Assembly (NCBI GenBank): GCA_034401795.1
Contig: CM067373.1
Span: 91,886,624-91,950,623 of the forward strand
Origin: Chaetoderma sp. LZ-2023a
Lineage: Eukaryota > Mollusca > Caudofoveata > Chaetodermatida > Chaetodermatidae
Length of the DNA: 64,000 bases
Direction: 5' to 3'
The position numbers were made by a program, and so were the translations under genes. How positions within the stretch are numbered: the first letter of the stretch is position 1; each line of letters begins with the position of its first letter. This document shows, piece after piece, positions 1 to 12,296 of the stretch. The notes under the pieces were generated by a model that saw nothing but the letters and a program-made list of their open reading frames with translations, made no database searches and had not been told where the DNA came from.

Positions 1-86
1 ATTTTAACACTGGAATGACTGGTTCGGTTATTGAGCCAGCCATCCCAGTGGTAATTTTCAAAAATAATCCTCTTAGTCTGCAAATG
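1..86. repeat. Foldback MITE family R2, partial copy
   Basis: A palindromic core at 8-52 (ACTGGAATGACTGG, a short loop, then the reverse complement CCAGYCATYCCAGT) is followed by the right arm ending near AGTCTGCAAATG. The left arm lies outside the window. The same roughly 125-bp foldback recurs at 638-767, 786-912, 4689-4825 and 15450-15568. It encodes nothing and looks like a small non-autonomous foldback element. Confidence 0.7.
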
Positions 87-637
87 CACATTTCTCATGA
101 CCACTGCAGAAGCTGTTTTTGGCTGGCTAAAGAGTTAAAACAAGAAAACAAGAATCATTTCCAGTGACTTCCATTTCCTTTGTTAAAACTAACCCTATGA
201 ATCTGTGGTCGAATAAGGTGGTGGCACAATATACACTCTGAATCTGAATTCTTTAAATCAGGTAGCCATATTGGATTTTGAATGCAGGGCAGTTGTCATA
301 GCCACAATAGATATTGTCAAAAGGAACAAATGATGAAAGTTGTTAAGTTCCATCATGCAAATGTCAAACTTATTGACAGACAAACTGCCAGACCTGTCAC
401 GTGTACACACTAGTAAAGTTTTTCCAGTATGGCTGCCTTGAAATTAAAATATTCCTCAAGGGAAAGGTTTAACCCTTTAATAGCATGGTTCATACACAAG
501 TACACGGAAAGTCTGGGAAAAGTGTGGAATTATAAGAAACCAATATATTCAGGCCTTGAAAATTATGGAAAATTTAATATTTTCTCCTACAGCTGACAAA
601 ATATAGTCAAGAAAAAAAATTGTCCCATAGAAAATAT
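87..637. other. Noncoding stretch
   Basis: No supported gene. AT-rich sequence with a short segment (about 298-375) resembling the AAAAGGAACAAAT-type units seen again near 34.6 kb. Confidence 0.5.
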
Positions 638-767
638 CCATTTGCAGACCATGAGAAGACTATTTTTGACAACTTAACACTGGAATAACTGGCTTGGTGA
701 TTGAGCCCATCATTGCAGTGGTAAGATTTCAAAAATAGCATTCTCTTGATCAGCGAATGGATCTAGA
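638..767. repeat. Foldback MITE family R2, copy 2
   Basis: Full foldback. The left arm (CCATTTGCAGACCATGAGAAG) is the reverse complement of the degenerate right arm, and a hairpin core lies at 678-720. It is directly followed by another copy, so the two form a tandem pair of about 150-bp period. Confidence 0.7.
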
Positions 768-785
768 TTGCCCTATAGAAAATTT

Positions 786-912
786 CCATTTGCAGACCAT
801 AAGAAGACTATTTTTGACAACTTACCACTGGAATGACTGGCTTGGTGATTGAGCCAATCATTCCAGTGATAAGATTCCAAGAATATCATTCTCTTTGACT
901 GCAATTCCAGGG
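786..912. repeat. Foldback MITE family R2, copy 3
   Basis: Foldback with core CCACTGGAATGACTGG at 825-840 and its complement ending near 868. It is the cleanest palindrome of the family in this window and sits in tandem with the copy at 638-767. Confidence 0.7.
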
Positions 913-1348
913 GGCCCAACTGGTGAATAATATATTATGTGATTCAAAAGTACTTTCCTTTGTTTTTCAGCTTGTGCCAGGGTGATGGATGTGCACCAAA
1001 TCAATGTCTAGTGTAACAGATAAGAAGGCCTTGCAATGAGATGCATTTTTTGATTTCTTCTTCATCACTCTTAAATGATTGGATGCAGTAAATGGAAAAA
1101 CATCTGTAATACCGGTACCAAATTCCCAATAGACATTCTCAGTCAATCTCAGAATGACAAGCACACACCTGTGATGGATGTGACCACAGTGTTTCTAAAG
1201 ACTGTTTTCAAAGTCTCATATATACTTGTTATTAACAACACACTCTGGTAATTACAGTTCATTACATCAATAATCATATTTAAGGCAAATACTGTATTTA
1301 TTGAATGAGTTAAAAAAAACAAAAAAAACCCAGTTTTAGTGATTGAAT
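913..1348. other. Noncoding stretch
   Basis: No supported gene. Short reading frames here have no recognisable domain. An A-rich run at 1312-1328 precedes the LINE fragment. Confidence 0.5.
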
Positions 1349-2291
1349 TTCCGGCGCACAGGCATCGGTGGCAACATGTTCCGATGGACCAAGTCTATAC
1401 CTACACAATCGCAGAGCTATGGTGCTGGTGGATGGACAATCTGGACAGAATGTATTGCTGGGACAAGGGGTACCACAAGGCGGAGTATTATCACCAACTC
1501 TGTTCATACTCTTCATTAATGACATTGTAGCAGAGCTGCCCAATGGGATCCAAGCAGCCCTCTATGCAGATGACCTCGTACTCTGGTGCACCGAGGAGTA
1601 CACAACGACTGCCACATACAGAATGCAGCTCGCCTTGGATAGAATTACAGCTTGGGCCAATCGCTGGTGTATTACCATCAACAAAGAAAAATCATCAGCC
1701 ATGCTATTCTCACTGTCCACCAAAACCAAGGTTGGCAATCTGACACTGGGCGGTACTCCACTCGATTATGAGGACCAGCAGACATACATGGGAGTCACCT
1801 ATGACAGAAGATTAACATGGAAGGAGCACATCCAGAACGCAGAGGCAAAGGCCAGAAGAAAGCTAAACATCATGAGGAAGCTGGCAGGAACAAAGTGGGT
1901 TGCCAATGAAAGGATCCTCAAGACCATCTACCTAGGTGCCGTACGACCACACCTTGAGTATGGATCCAGCTCATGGATGACAGCAGCTAAATCTCTTCAA
2001 CAGAACCTCGACAGAGTACAAAACCAGGCACTCCGCATCATCACAGGTGGAATGAGATCAACACCAATAGAAAAAATGGAGCAGACAGCAGGCATCCCCC
2101 CACTTAGTAAAGGAAGGGAATGCAAAGCACTGATCCAAGCTGCAAAGTTCAAATCATTCAACAACCACCCGATGAAGATCAGGCAAGCACAGCTGTCATC
2201 AGGAAGACTTAAAAGATCAAGTTTTGTGAAAGAGACAAAAGCACTTCAAAGGAAACACCAAGAAATACCTTGTTTTGGTTTTATACAATAA
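1349..2291 (+). pseudogene. LINE (non-LTR retrotransposon) reverse transcriptase fragment
   Basis: This is the C-terminal half of a LINE reverse transcriptase, which would copy its own RNA at a nicked chromosomal target. Visible motifs are GVPQGGVLSPTLFILFIND (RT motif B region) and the catalytic YADD (ALYADDLVLW), followed by the thumb region. The copy is 5'-truncated: a stop lies just upstream (1344), and endonuclease and early RT motifs are absent. The coding sense starts in the frame of 1349 (GIGGNMFRW) and moves to the frame of 1368 at about 1391-1398, so there is a frameshift. The long frame opens with GTG, not a true start. It ends with TAA at 2289-2291 and shows no poly-A tail. Jockey/CR1-like by motif style; the clade is not certain. 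A dead 5'-truncated copy is the usual fate of LINE insertions. Confidence 0.9.
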
Positions 2292-4140
2292 CAAGATAGA
2301 GATTGCAGACCCTCGCCCTGCCATTTTTTTTATCACATTGTACATCTTTCCTATTCGCCAGATTTTGTCATATTACGTCCAAAATTGTGAAACCCTAGTG
2401 AATGGTCACATCCTTTCCTATGTAAAAATTTTGAGCTAAATAGTTTCCAAAAATTTGATCTGGCTTTTTCTGAATCATGGCTAATGTTGGGTATCCGCTT
2501 TCACAATAAAATTCTCTGTGTTAAAATTGGACTCAAATCTGATTAGTTTTATGGGAGCACGTAAATAGACCGCCAAACACACACACACGCATGCATGCAC
2601 GTCCGTGCGTACCCCACCCCCATCCACAAGCGTGCGCGCGCAACACCTACACAGACGCACGAACGCTCGAATATAATGATGACAATTCTGAAATGCTTTA
2701 TTAGAATTACCGCGTACGACAGTGTTAACAATAATTTTCTGGTTTAATTTAGCTCAAATTTTAACACAAGAATGTGTGTGATCCTGTACTAGGATTCCAC
2801 AACTAGGGATGCAATCTAAAAACTCTGGATGTGGTTACAATGTCATAACAGTAACTAACAACAGGAGAGTGAGGGTCTGCAATCAGATGCTATTGTTTAC
2901 TTCAGGAAATCACTTGACATTATCTATACAGTTAAAATCTGCGGTTGGGATGTGATGGAGTGGGGTGTGCCACCCAGTGGTATGCGCACACCCCCCCCTC
3001 ATTGGTGAAATGGTTATCGATCTCAGTCCTGCTTTTTTGAGGTGATGTTATTTCAATCAACTAAACACTGGTAGAGCTATACAAGAAAACCTGTCTATAA
3101 CGGTCACTGTATGGACCATCAAAATATAGTCACTAAGATAGGTGGTCGCTAATTGCAGCTCACTGGCTGTGGGGTTTTAGGCGCATGCATGGCATGTGAT
3201 CGTGTTTTCCTAACAGTAAGACTCAACTCTTATGGGTAGTCATCAATTCGTCCCAAAAGCGTTTCCGAGAAAAGCGAGTGTGCGTCATAGACGTGTATGT
3301 CCGCTATAGAAAGGTTTGTCTGCATTTCCGTGAAATAGCCCTCTGCCGTTTTAGAGAGCGTTGACTCATAGGCGCCTTCGGCCTGACCTAATTCTAAGTC
3401 TCACTCGGTAATAAGAGAGGTACGACGTCGCGCTAAAAATGGATAACTGACGGACAACTCTGGGCACAGCAAGCTGCTGGAGTACGCTTAAGCAATGTAC
3501 TTGGCCCCACTTGCTCAGTCTTCTCGGATGGGACTTTAAACTGAGGTCCCGTCATACAGTGCCCATCACTGTGTGAACGTGAGCTAGGGTTAGGTAGGCA
3601 AGAAATTTCGGCATAGTCAAAGTAAATCGGATGCTGAATGGATCCCTCCTCGGATGGAACCACGCAACATACGGATTACAAAACCAAAACCAAATTGCTA
3701 GAATTAGAATCTTTCGGAATTTTCGAGGGGACTATGGAGGGATGTAACCCGGATGACTGATTGAGTTCGTCCTCGGACGGACACAGTCACCATACGGGCT
3801 ACCTAACCAATCAAAATCAAACAAGTGCGCGCTGGTGCCTGCTCGGATGATGGCCAGAAGACCAAATGGGTCCCAGGACCCGAAAGACCCCACACCCCAA
3901 CCTCCCCACTCCCCCAAAGGGGCCGGGAGGTCTATGACCTAAAGCCCCCCCCCTGGATGCATCAGGTCATAAGATCGTACGCACCTCCCCCAACCCAACA
4001 CCTACCCCATCCCTTACCCACCCCTGTTAGGTCCAGGTTAGGCCACCCCCATTACACACGCCCAAGCATGAGGAGCAACAAAAAAAAAAAAAGCCATGGA
4101 AAAGAACAGCAACATGAGACAAAATCGAGAGACAACGATC

Positions 4141-4191
<51 letters not shown>

Positions 4192-4688
4192 AGACACAAG
4201 CTAATGCACAAACCGACGTCACAAGAATTCACAAGAATTCAACAGAAACCATAAAGGCCAGGCGTGAGTCTAGACCCTAGCATTGGGAACTAGCATATAA
4301 ACGCCTCGAATATTACAACACACACACAAAAATGGATATACCTTGACCTCATTTGGTGTTTGGAGGGCACGCTTCTATTTATTTTTTGCTGGCTAGAATT
4401 GTCTATAGGCGCGGACATTTCGCGCAGGTGATTGTGGGGCTGTGTCTCGCGAGATCTCCATCGATACGAGATCTAATACTTCTCGGCGCGAAGACACGGC
4501 TCTATTTTTGGATTACTGGATATCTCATAATTATTATTATCTTCATGCACGTGATTCAAGGCGAGTTCTCTTATTTGTTCTGGTCCGACTTAATTATTTT
4601 AATAAACAGCCAGCGGAACTTATATGTCCACTTTTAGCACTCTATCAAACTGACCACAAATGGCTTCTTGCGGTGATCGTGAGAAATG
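2292..4688. other. Noncoding stretch with simple repeats
   Basis: No supported gene. It holds CA/CG-rich low-complexity sequence at about 2575-2665, C-rich sequence near 3930-4030 and the CA array described separately. Reading frames here (for example 3825-4280) run through simple repeats and are not credible genes. Confidence 0.5.
4142..4188. repeat. (CA)n microsatellite
   Basis: Uninterrupted CA dinucleotide array ending in GAGAGA. It creates artefactual Thr-His repeat reading frames on both strands. Confidence 0.9.
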
Positions 4689-4825
4689 GCCATTTGCATT
4701 AGCTACTCACCGGAGAACTTGTTTTGAAAGTTTACCACTGGAATGACTGGTTGGATAACTGATCCTATAATTCCAGTAGTAAATTGCAAAAGAAAAACCA
4801 CAATGGTCTCTTGGACGGCAATTAG
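4689..4825. repeat. Foldback MITE family R2, copy 4
   Basis: Core at 4734-4780 (CCACTGGAATGACTGG, then a diverged complement ATAATTCCAGTAGT). More diverged than copies 2 and 3. Confidence 0.6.
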
Positions 4826-4969
4826 ACATAGGACATTTTCTATGATAATGGATTTTCTGTATATGACGTCATAATTATTTAGGTCAGATGTAGCTGGACG
4901 TCACAAACAAAATGTGTAATGACGTATCCAGCTCCACCAGGAACATTGAATAGCCAGTCAAGTATGCGA

Positions 4970-5324
4970 ATTGCACGTCTTTACTATTTAATCAACGTGC
5001 TGTTTAATATTTTGAAACTAATATGACTAGACGCTGTTCGAATTGTATGTCTTTGCTATTTATTCAACAGCCATTTTCTATGATAATGGCTGGGTTCGAT
5101 CTGTAACTGAAGGATATGACGTCATAATCAATTACTTCATGTACAGGCTGACGTCACAATCCAAAAATTGTAAATGAATGGCTTATCGAGCTCAGTCATG
5201 AACATTGAATAGTCCGGCAAGTGTACGAATTGTATGTCTTTACTGTTTAATCAACATCGTGTTGAATATTTTGAAACTATTTTTACCTGGCGTTATTGCG
5301 GCCAGAGGCAGCAAACCTTTAAAA
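4970..5324. repeat. Fragments of repeat family R1
   Basis: Two or three partial units containing CGAATTGTATGTCTTTG followed by a TGAATATTTTGAAACTA arm (near 4972, 5039 and 5226). They match the family intact at 17331-18110 and interrupted at 5325/15070, and give extra uninterrupted copies of the CGAATT target of the 9 kb element. Confidence 0.6.
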
Positions 5325-5410
5325 GCACCCAGTCAAATTAGTTTCAAAATAGTCATCAGCTTACCTGCATAGTTACCTTGAAATTGTAAGTCTGGGAACT
5401 CATTATTCAG

Positions 5411-5418
<8 letters not shown>

Positions 5419-5445
<27 letters not shown>
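5419..5445. repeat. (TA)n microsatellite
   Basis: TA array inside the R1 copy. The paralogous R1 copy at 17.4 kb has only a short TATATATA here, so this is a local expansion. Confidence 0.85.
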
Positions 5446-5449
<4 letters not shown>

Positions 5450-5799
5450 TCCAACACGCAAAAAGGGGTGGAGCTTAGCTAGAAATAGGCGTGGCGTACC
5501 CAGAAATGGATCTCTCTATTGAAATTGTAATGATCAAATTTAGCATTACATGGCTAATACCACTTGGTAATGCGTGGCCCACACAATATGGACCACTTGT
5601 ATTAAAAGACCACCCATATTTATAGGTCACATATTTTAACAAGGCCAATCATAGATTGAGGATAATTAATACCACTTGCTAATGGACATTTTCATGTTGT
5701 CTATCGATCATATTACATCATACGACGTGACGTATAGGATGACGTCATGACTGACTAAACTTAGTGTGTCTTAAATGCATAATAGTCCGACGCGTTGTA

Positions 5800-5805
5800 C
5801 GAATT
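5800..5805. repeat. Target site duplication CGAATT, left
   Basis: CGAATT directly abuts AGTAGTAATGGG of the 9 kb element and recurs at 14877-14882. Uninterrupted R1 copies near 5226 and 17868 carry a single CGAATT continuing into GTATGT, as expected for an empty site. Confidence 0.9.
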
Positions 5806-7216
5806 AGTAGTAATGGGTGGGGCTGTGCGTCATTGTTCTTTTCGTTGGAATGTGGTTTTAACCAATCAAAACGCTCCATTTCAGTCGCTATTGTTTGGAG
5901 AACAATGGCGACTATAACGACACACATTCTAGAGAACAATGACGCACAGAACGCCACGTTTTTCTCGATAACAATGACGCAAAGCCGCACACGTTTTTTT
6001 GGATTTGCAACACTGGAATGTTCTATTATTTTGAATTAGTTAACCCTTAAAAGTTTAAAAGTTGTGTATTTTATGTTTAAATGTGGTGGCTGCGCTCCCC
6101 CCTCAGTGGTTATCTACCGTTGTAAAAATAATAAGAGAGTAATGTAAAAAAATAGAGTTTAAGAGGTAGTCTGATAATGGAGGTCGTAGGAGGAGGAGGG
6201 AGTATGAGGCTGAGGAGGGGTGAGGAATTACGGACCGATATTGATGTTTGAAAATAATTTGACTGTTTCGTCGGTAACGTTATTAGTAAACTATTTTTGT
6301 TGTATATTTTGAAAACGTTTTGACTTTTAACCGTCATTACGCGCAAATTGTTTTTAAATACTTAATATTGCATTTGCAATAACGTCAGTCATTTTAGATT
6401 TTGGGAACAGTGACGAAGTGCGCGATATCGGTGTTATTTTTGAAAATGTTATCCCTTAAAAGTTTAAAAGTTGTGTATTTTACGTTATAACGTAGTGGCG
6501 GCGCGCCCCCCTCCGCGGTTATCTACCGTGGTAGATTATGTAAAAATAATAAGAGAGTAATGTAAAATAATAGAGTTTAAGAGGTGGTCTGATAATGGAG
6601 GTCGTAGGAGGAGGAGGTTGAGGATGTATGAGGAATTATGGTAGGTTATTGATGTATATTTTGAAAATAATTTGACTGTTTCGTCGCTAACGTCATTAGT
6701 AAACTGTAGAATATTTAGAGACTGCCTGTAAGCTGTTACTGTCTTAGCAACAGCTACCAGACAGATTAGTAACAAAATAGATTTTAAGAGGTGGTCTGAT
6801 AGTAAACTGTAGAATATTTAGAGACTGCCTGTAAGCTGTTACTGTCTTAGCAACAGCTACCAGATAGATTTGTAACAAAATAGATTTTAAGAGGTGGTCT
6901 GATAACGGAGGTCGTAGGAGGAGGAGGTTGAGGATGTATGAGGAATTACGGTATTGATGTTTGAAAATAATTTGAGTGTTTCATCGCTAACGTCATTATT
7001 AAACTGTAGAATATTTAGAGACTGTCTGTAAGCTGTTACTGTCTTGGCAACAGCTACCAGACAGATTATCAACAAAATATTAAAAATAATCTTGTACTAA
7101 TGGTATGTTTGGTTGGAATGGTAACACTTGGTGGTGATGGATTGTATCATGGGTTAAAAAGAAGTTAACCCTAATACCGATAAATATATATCTCATTTTC
7201 ATCGATACCATACAGG
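5806..7216 (+). repeat. Left terminal inverted repeat of the 9 kb element
   Basis: Inverted match to 13677-14876, ending at ATCGATACCATACAGG. It is longer than its partner because of an extra block of about 100 bp at 5899-5999 and an extra 100-bp module near 6780-6890. A module with AAGAGGTGGTCTGATAA plus GGAGGTCGTAGGAGGAGG recurs at about 6160, 6580 and 6890. Reading frames across it are shadows of the repeat. Confidence 0.9.
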
Positions 7217-8675
<1,459 letters not shown>

Positions 8676-8978
8676 TCAGTCTTCGCAGATACGCACAGGC
8701 GTGGTTGTCAGTTTGGTAACAAACTGCGTCATGTTTGCTTTATCAGTCGGAGTATCACCAATTACAGGATACCCATGCAGATACTGTTTGATTGGTAATA
8801 GACAATAGCACTCCTTGCAGGTGTACACCATCTCTTTAGGTTCTGTTTTCTTAATCATACGCCTACAAACCCTCTCATGTTTCGACTGTCGGCATATGGT
8901 GTCGCGGATGTCGATGGAATACCAACGACACCGCACATACCCAGTGTCTGATCCGTCAAAGTTTGTACTGCTGGCCAT
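8676..8978 (-). CDS. Small Cys/His-rich protein of the 9 kb element
   Basis: A 100-residue frame on the minus strand. The first real ATG is at 8978 (AAAATGGCCAGC); the frame is open slightly further but only from a TTG. A TATAAA-like box lies about 35 bp upstream. The sequence has two clusters of possible metal ligands: CRQSKHERVC in the middle and YTCKECYC next to it. This suggests one or two small zinc-binding folds, but I recognise no named family. Its upstream region (about 8979-9405) is a diverged copy of the region upstream of the zinc-finger gene at 11670, which argues that both are real, co-regulated genes of the element. A DNA-binding regulator of the element is a guess. Confidence 0.5.
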   Translation of the reverse strand: MASSTNFDGSDTGYVRCRWYSIDIRDTICRQSKHERVCRRMIKKTEPKEMVYTCKECYCLLPIKQYLHGYPVIGDTPTDKANMTQFVTKLTTTPVRICED

Positions 8979-9405
8979 TTTAACCAAATGTACATTAACA
9001 TTTACATTTATACCACATCGCTCTACTACAAAAAAAATAAAAAAATATAAGGAATATCACGTGAGATGAAATCTGACTGCCTAAGGCTACCTAACTACTC
9101 TGCAATTACACATCCAACCACTTAAAGATGTTTAAACTGGAATGAGAAAATGTATTGAATTTGTACCGTTTATAGGAATATATGTACTGTGGCCGCAAAT
9201 CCGCAACATGAGCCCGCAACACGCACCGGCATGCGGCCGCACATGTACACATGCATTTTGGCATGTATGCGTGTTCAGGCATGTGCATATAGTTGTTGTC
9301 ATCCGCAAATCCACAACACATTTTAGCCGAATGTACATTAACATTTACATTTATACTACATCGCTCTACTAGAAAGAATGTAAGGAATATCGCGTGAGAT
9401 GACTA
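8979..9405 (-). promoter_or_regulatory. Upstream region shared by both element genes, copy 1
   Basis: The segment at 9071-9330 (CTGACTGCCTAAGG, GTTTAAACTGGAATGAGAAAA, then a CCGCAA/CATGTACACATGCA-rich tract) matches 11727-12140 in the same orientation. An 80-bp block at about 8985-9066 (AATGTACATTAACATTTACA, TCGCTCTACTA) is repeated at 9327-9405, so a unit of about 340 bp has been duplicated in tandem. Being upstream of a start codon in both places, it is the likely promoter/5' region. Confidence 0.5.
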
Positions 9406-11055
9406 GCGTCCTATCAAAAACTGTCGTGTACTGGCCTCCATATAATGACACATACATGCAGGTGAAAATCTTGGATATGTTCACGGGCTAGACGCGATGG
9501 ATCAGTTTGTTAAATGGTTTATGCGCATAAAAATCTGTGCGCGTTAAAAAAGTATCCAGGGAAATATGTTTTCTCTGACCACCTCGTTATTGTGCATAAT
9601 GCATCTATGATTCGCTTTTAATCCTTCAATTTGTATGTAAACGCATTAACTTTCATCTAAAACCCTCAAACATGAAACTAAGCGGCTTCCTACCAGTCAG
9701 TTAATTTTTTTTAAAAGAGAGCAAAGTACATCTCTATCCAGGTAATATATAGCTAAGCCAAGAGATGTTGTATGCATAATATTATATAGATAATAATCAT
9801 GCATCTCGTATTTAAGGAGTGCTCTTTAAAGCAGCAGTCATTTAATTAGTACATTTTTTAAATTGTTATAAAAATAGTGGGAACAATGTCCACCGTCGTC
9901 ATCGTTGACGAATAATGACAAGCACCCTTGTATCGGTTAACATATTAGGTGGTCGATGCTGTCCCTCGTGGTTGTAGTAAAAAAGTAATTTGAAACTAAG
10001 CGGAATCGTGGCTTCCTATGTCAAATTGTCGCATTGAACAGCACTTTTTTAAGAGTTTGTGCACACGAAGGAGCTAGTGCGAATTGTAGCTTCCTATGTC
10101 AAATTAGTATCAAAACTATTCGCTTAAACTACCAATGCGGCATGATTTAGGTTTGAAGAATCAGAAAATAACATCTCTGGAATGAGTGTAGAGGTGGTCG
10201 CATAATTGAAGTCAAACGAGTGAGGAGGAGGAGGGATGAGGTATGCTAGTGCAGTGCTGCCTGGCACGAGGGATGAGGTATACTAGCATACTTGTTTACA
10301 AGGCCAACAATGCGCGTTGTACGAATATTTTGAAAATAATTTGGCTGCAGTGTTAGCAACAACTTTCTATCAAATCATCTCCATGATATTTAGTGAATAT
10401 GTTGAAAATAATTTGACTGTCTGCATCAACCTTTGCTCAAATCGTTTCCATAATATTTTGCTAGGAAGTAGATCCATGGAATGTCTGAAACACCTCGCCA
10501 GGCAGTCAGTTAAAGGTAATAAAACTAGGAAAAATTACCATGTCCGGGTACACACAGTATGAATGCATTATGAGTACCTAGTCAATGAGACCCCCGACAA
10601 CAAAAATAATATAGTTGGCTAACCATTGTCTAGACATTGCGGCCGCAACCACCTACTACCAATAGCGACCATCATCACCATCATCACCATCACCACCACC
10701 ATCACCATCCCTCTATAACCATCAGCACCACTACCCACTAAGCACCAACACCCACCACCAAGTATTAACCCCCCCCCCACCACCATCATCCATCACAACA
10801 CCTATTTCCACCAACCGCCAACCCCACCGCCACCACCACCAATAGTATCAGCACTCCGATTTGTATATCGAGGGATGTGGGGGACCTGGCTGGGCAGCTA
10901 CAATCATCAAATCAACACACGCATAAAGAACCAATGTTTTATTTGTATACATATTTTTACATTGAAGTAAATATTACATATGATAAAACATATAGTTGCT
11001 GTAGTATAAACAAATAGTCAATGTTCTGGAGATCCATTTATCGATGACTGATTCC
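9406..11055. other. Noncoding interior of the 9 kb element
   Basis: No supported gene. Contains another GAGGTGGTCGCATAATTGAAG subterminal-type module (10190) and TTTTGAAAATAATTTG(A/G)CTG units (10329, 10402) related to the TIR modules, then a CAC/ATC-rich tract. Confidence 0.55.
10668..10845. repeat. CAC/CAT-rich simple repeat
   Basis: Degenerate trinucleotide array of CACCAT and CACCACCAC units. Confidence 0.85.
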
Positions 11056-11670
11056 TTATGGATCAGATCTATCACTGTCAGAATCATCATCATTATCATC
11101 AGCATCTAGATGGCTCCTTATGTACTTCTTGATCAGAAACTTTCTTTTTCGAAAAGCTGAGAAGACTGCTTCATCGTATGCGTACCCCTCGTCGATAAAA
11201 TCTTTAATTTCCTGACAAATTATTTTAATGAGCATAGAGTTCTGTAATCTTCTCCACTGGAACATTATGTCTATACACTTTGTAACTAAAGCATCAGCAT
11301 ATACGGAAATAGGCACATTGCCTACACCATTTGGGTCTGTGTCCACTTCACCATCCTCATCTTCTAAACCTGATTGTTCAGCGTCTAAGACCTGCTTAAT
11401 ATTTTGGAATATGGTAAATAGTTCCTCATTGCCTATGTCTTCTTCTTCATCTTCACCTTCATCTTCACTCTCAGACTCTGCCGAGTCATCACTGTCTTCA
11501 CTCTCCATCTCCGCTGGCTCATCATCTTCACTTTTCATCTCTGTCATTTCTTCATCTTCACTGTCTAGATTTTTGCTATCTTCATTGTTATGGAATCGGA
11601 TCTTATGCCGCTTCAGGTAATTTGACCTATTAAAAGTTGAACCACATTCAAAACATATATGTCTCGGCAT
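11056..11670 (-). CDS. C2H2 zinc-finger protein with acidic linker, 9 kb element
   Basis: A 204-residue intact frame starting at ATG 11670, with TATAATC a few bases upstream. Residues 1-27 form one classical C2H2 finger (C6, C9, H22, H27). Residues about 30-95 are strongly acidic, mostly Glu/Asp/Ser repeats. Residues about 96-190 look helical and end with the basic segment FRKRKFLIKKYIRSHL, followed by an acidic Asp/Ser tail. The layout resembles short repetitive C2H2-plus-acidic proteins scattered through invertebrate genomes; that is recalled, not searched. A nuclear DNA-binding role is likely from the finger; the target is unknown. An intact frame in otherwise repetitive DNA, and an upstream region shared with the gene at 8978, support it as a real cargo gene. 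Confidence 0.75.
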   Translation of the reverse strand: MPRHICFECGSTFNRSNYLKRHKIRFHNNEDSKNLDSEDEEMTEMKSEDDEPAEMESEDSDDSAESESEDEGEDEEEDIGNEELFTIFQNIKQVLDAEQSGLEDEDGEVDTDPNGVGNVPISVYADALVTKCIDIMFQWRRLQNSMLIKIICQEIKDFIDEGYAYDEAVFSAFRKRKFLIKKYIRSHLDADDNDDDSDSDRSDP

Positions 11671-11726
11671 ATTGATTATAGAATAAATCTAGCAAGTATT
11701 CAAGTTATAAGGTTCATCAAAGAAAT

Positions 11727-12140
11727 CTGACTGCCTAACTACTCTGCAGTTGCATGTCCAACCACTGCAATGTTTAAACTGGAATGAGAAAAGGCATTGA
11801 ATTTGTACCATTTATAGGATTATATGTACTGCACCCGCAATACGCATCATGCGCCCGCAATCTGCAACATACGCCCACAAATCCACAAATGCTGCCGCAC
11901 ATGTATGCATGCATTTTGGCGTGTATGCATGTTCAGGCATGTACATACACTTGGTGCCATTCGCAACACGCACCCGCAAATCCGCAATATATGCCCGCAA
12001 ATCCGCATCATGCGCCCGCAATCCGCAACATATACCCACAAATCCGCATCATGCGCCCGCAATCCGCAACATATGCCCGCAAATTCACAACATGCGGATC
12101 GCATGCGTTCGCACATGTACTTATACATTTTAGCCAGCAG
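11727..12140 (-). promoter_or_regulatory. Upstream region shared by both element genes, copy 2, with minisatellite
   Basis: Begins CTGACTGCCTAACTACTCTG and includes GTTTAAACTGGAATGAGAAAA at 11774, matching the region upstream of 8978. From 11830 to 12090 it expands into a minisatellite of CCGCAATCCGCAACATATG-type units mixed with CATGTACA tracts. The reading frames across it on both strands are repeat artefacts. Confidence 0.5.
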
Positions 12141-12296
12141 ACCCAGTCATTCCGATGAAAATTTTTCAAAAAGTCTTCTGGCGCACGCATGCACACACTG
12201 CGGCACGCACGCACCTACGCACAAGGGCACAACGTATAACTAGCAGTATCGCGTATTAGCATGTGTGCATACGAGCGTGACCTATATTAAACCCTC

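Larger units (their letters stand above)
5325..5805. repeat. Repeat family R1, left half (split by the 9 kb element)
   Basis: Closely follows 17331-17873 in direct orientation, starting GCACCCAGTCAAATTAG and including GGGGTGGAGCTTAGCTAG and a GACGTCATGACTGACT stretch. It stops at CGAATT (5800-5805), where the 9 kb element begins. The family resumes at 14877, so the two parts were one repeat before insertion. Confidence 0.8.

Noticed and set aside
3825-4280. 151-aa reading frame
   Set aside because: Runs through a Pro-rich C-run and a CA microsatellite; no domain and no supporting context.
6110-7075. Minus-strand frames beginning MLLICLVAVAKTVTAYRQ
   Set aside because: Same phrase appears three or more times because the TIR module is repeated; frames end at module edges and contain no domain.
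11228-11620. Ser-rich plus-strand frame of 130 aa
   Set aside because: Antisense shadow of the acidic Asp/Glu tract of the zinc-finger gene.
11784-12243. Frames of 75-139 aa on both strands
   Set aside because: Shadows of the CCGCAA/CATGTA minisatellite upstream of the zinc-finger gene.
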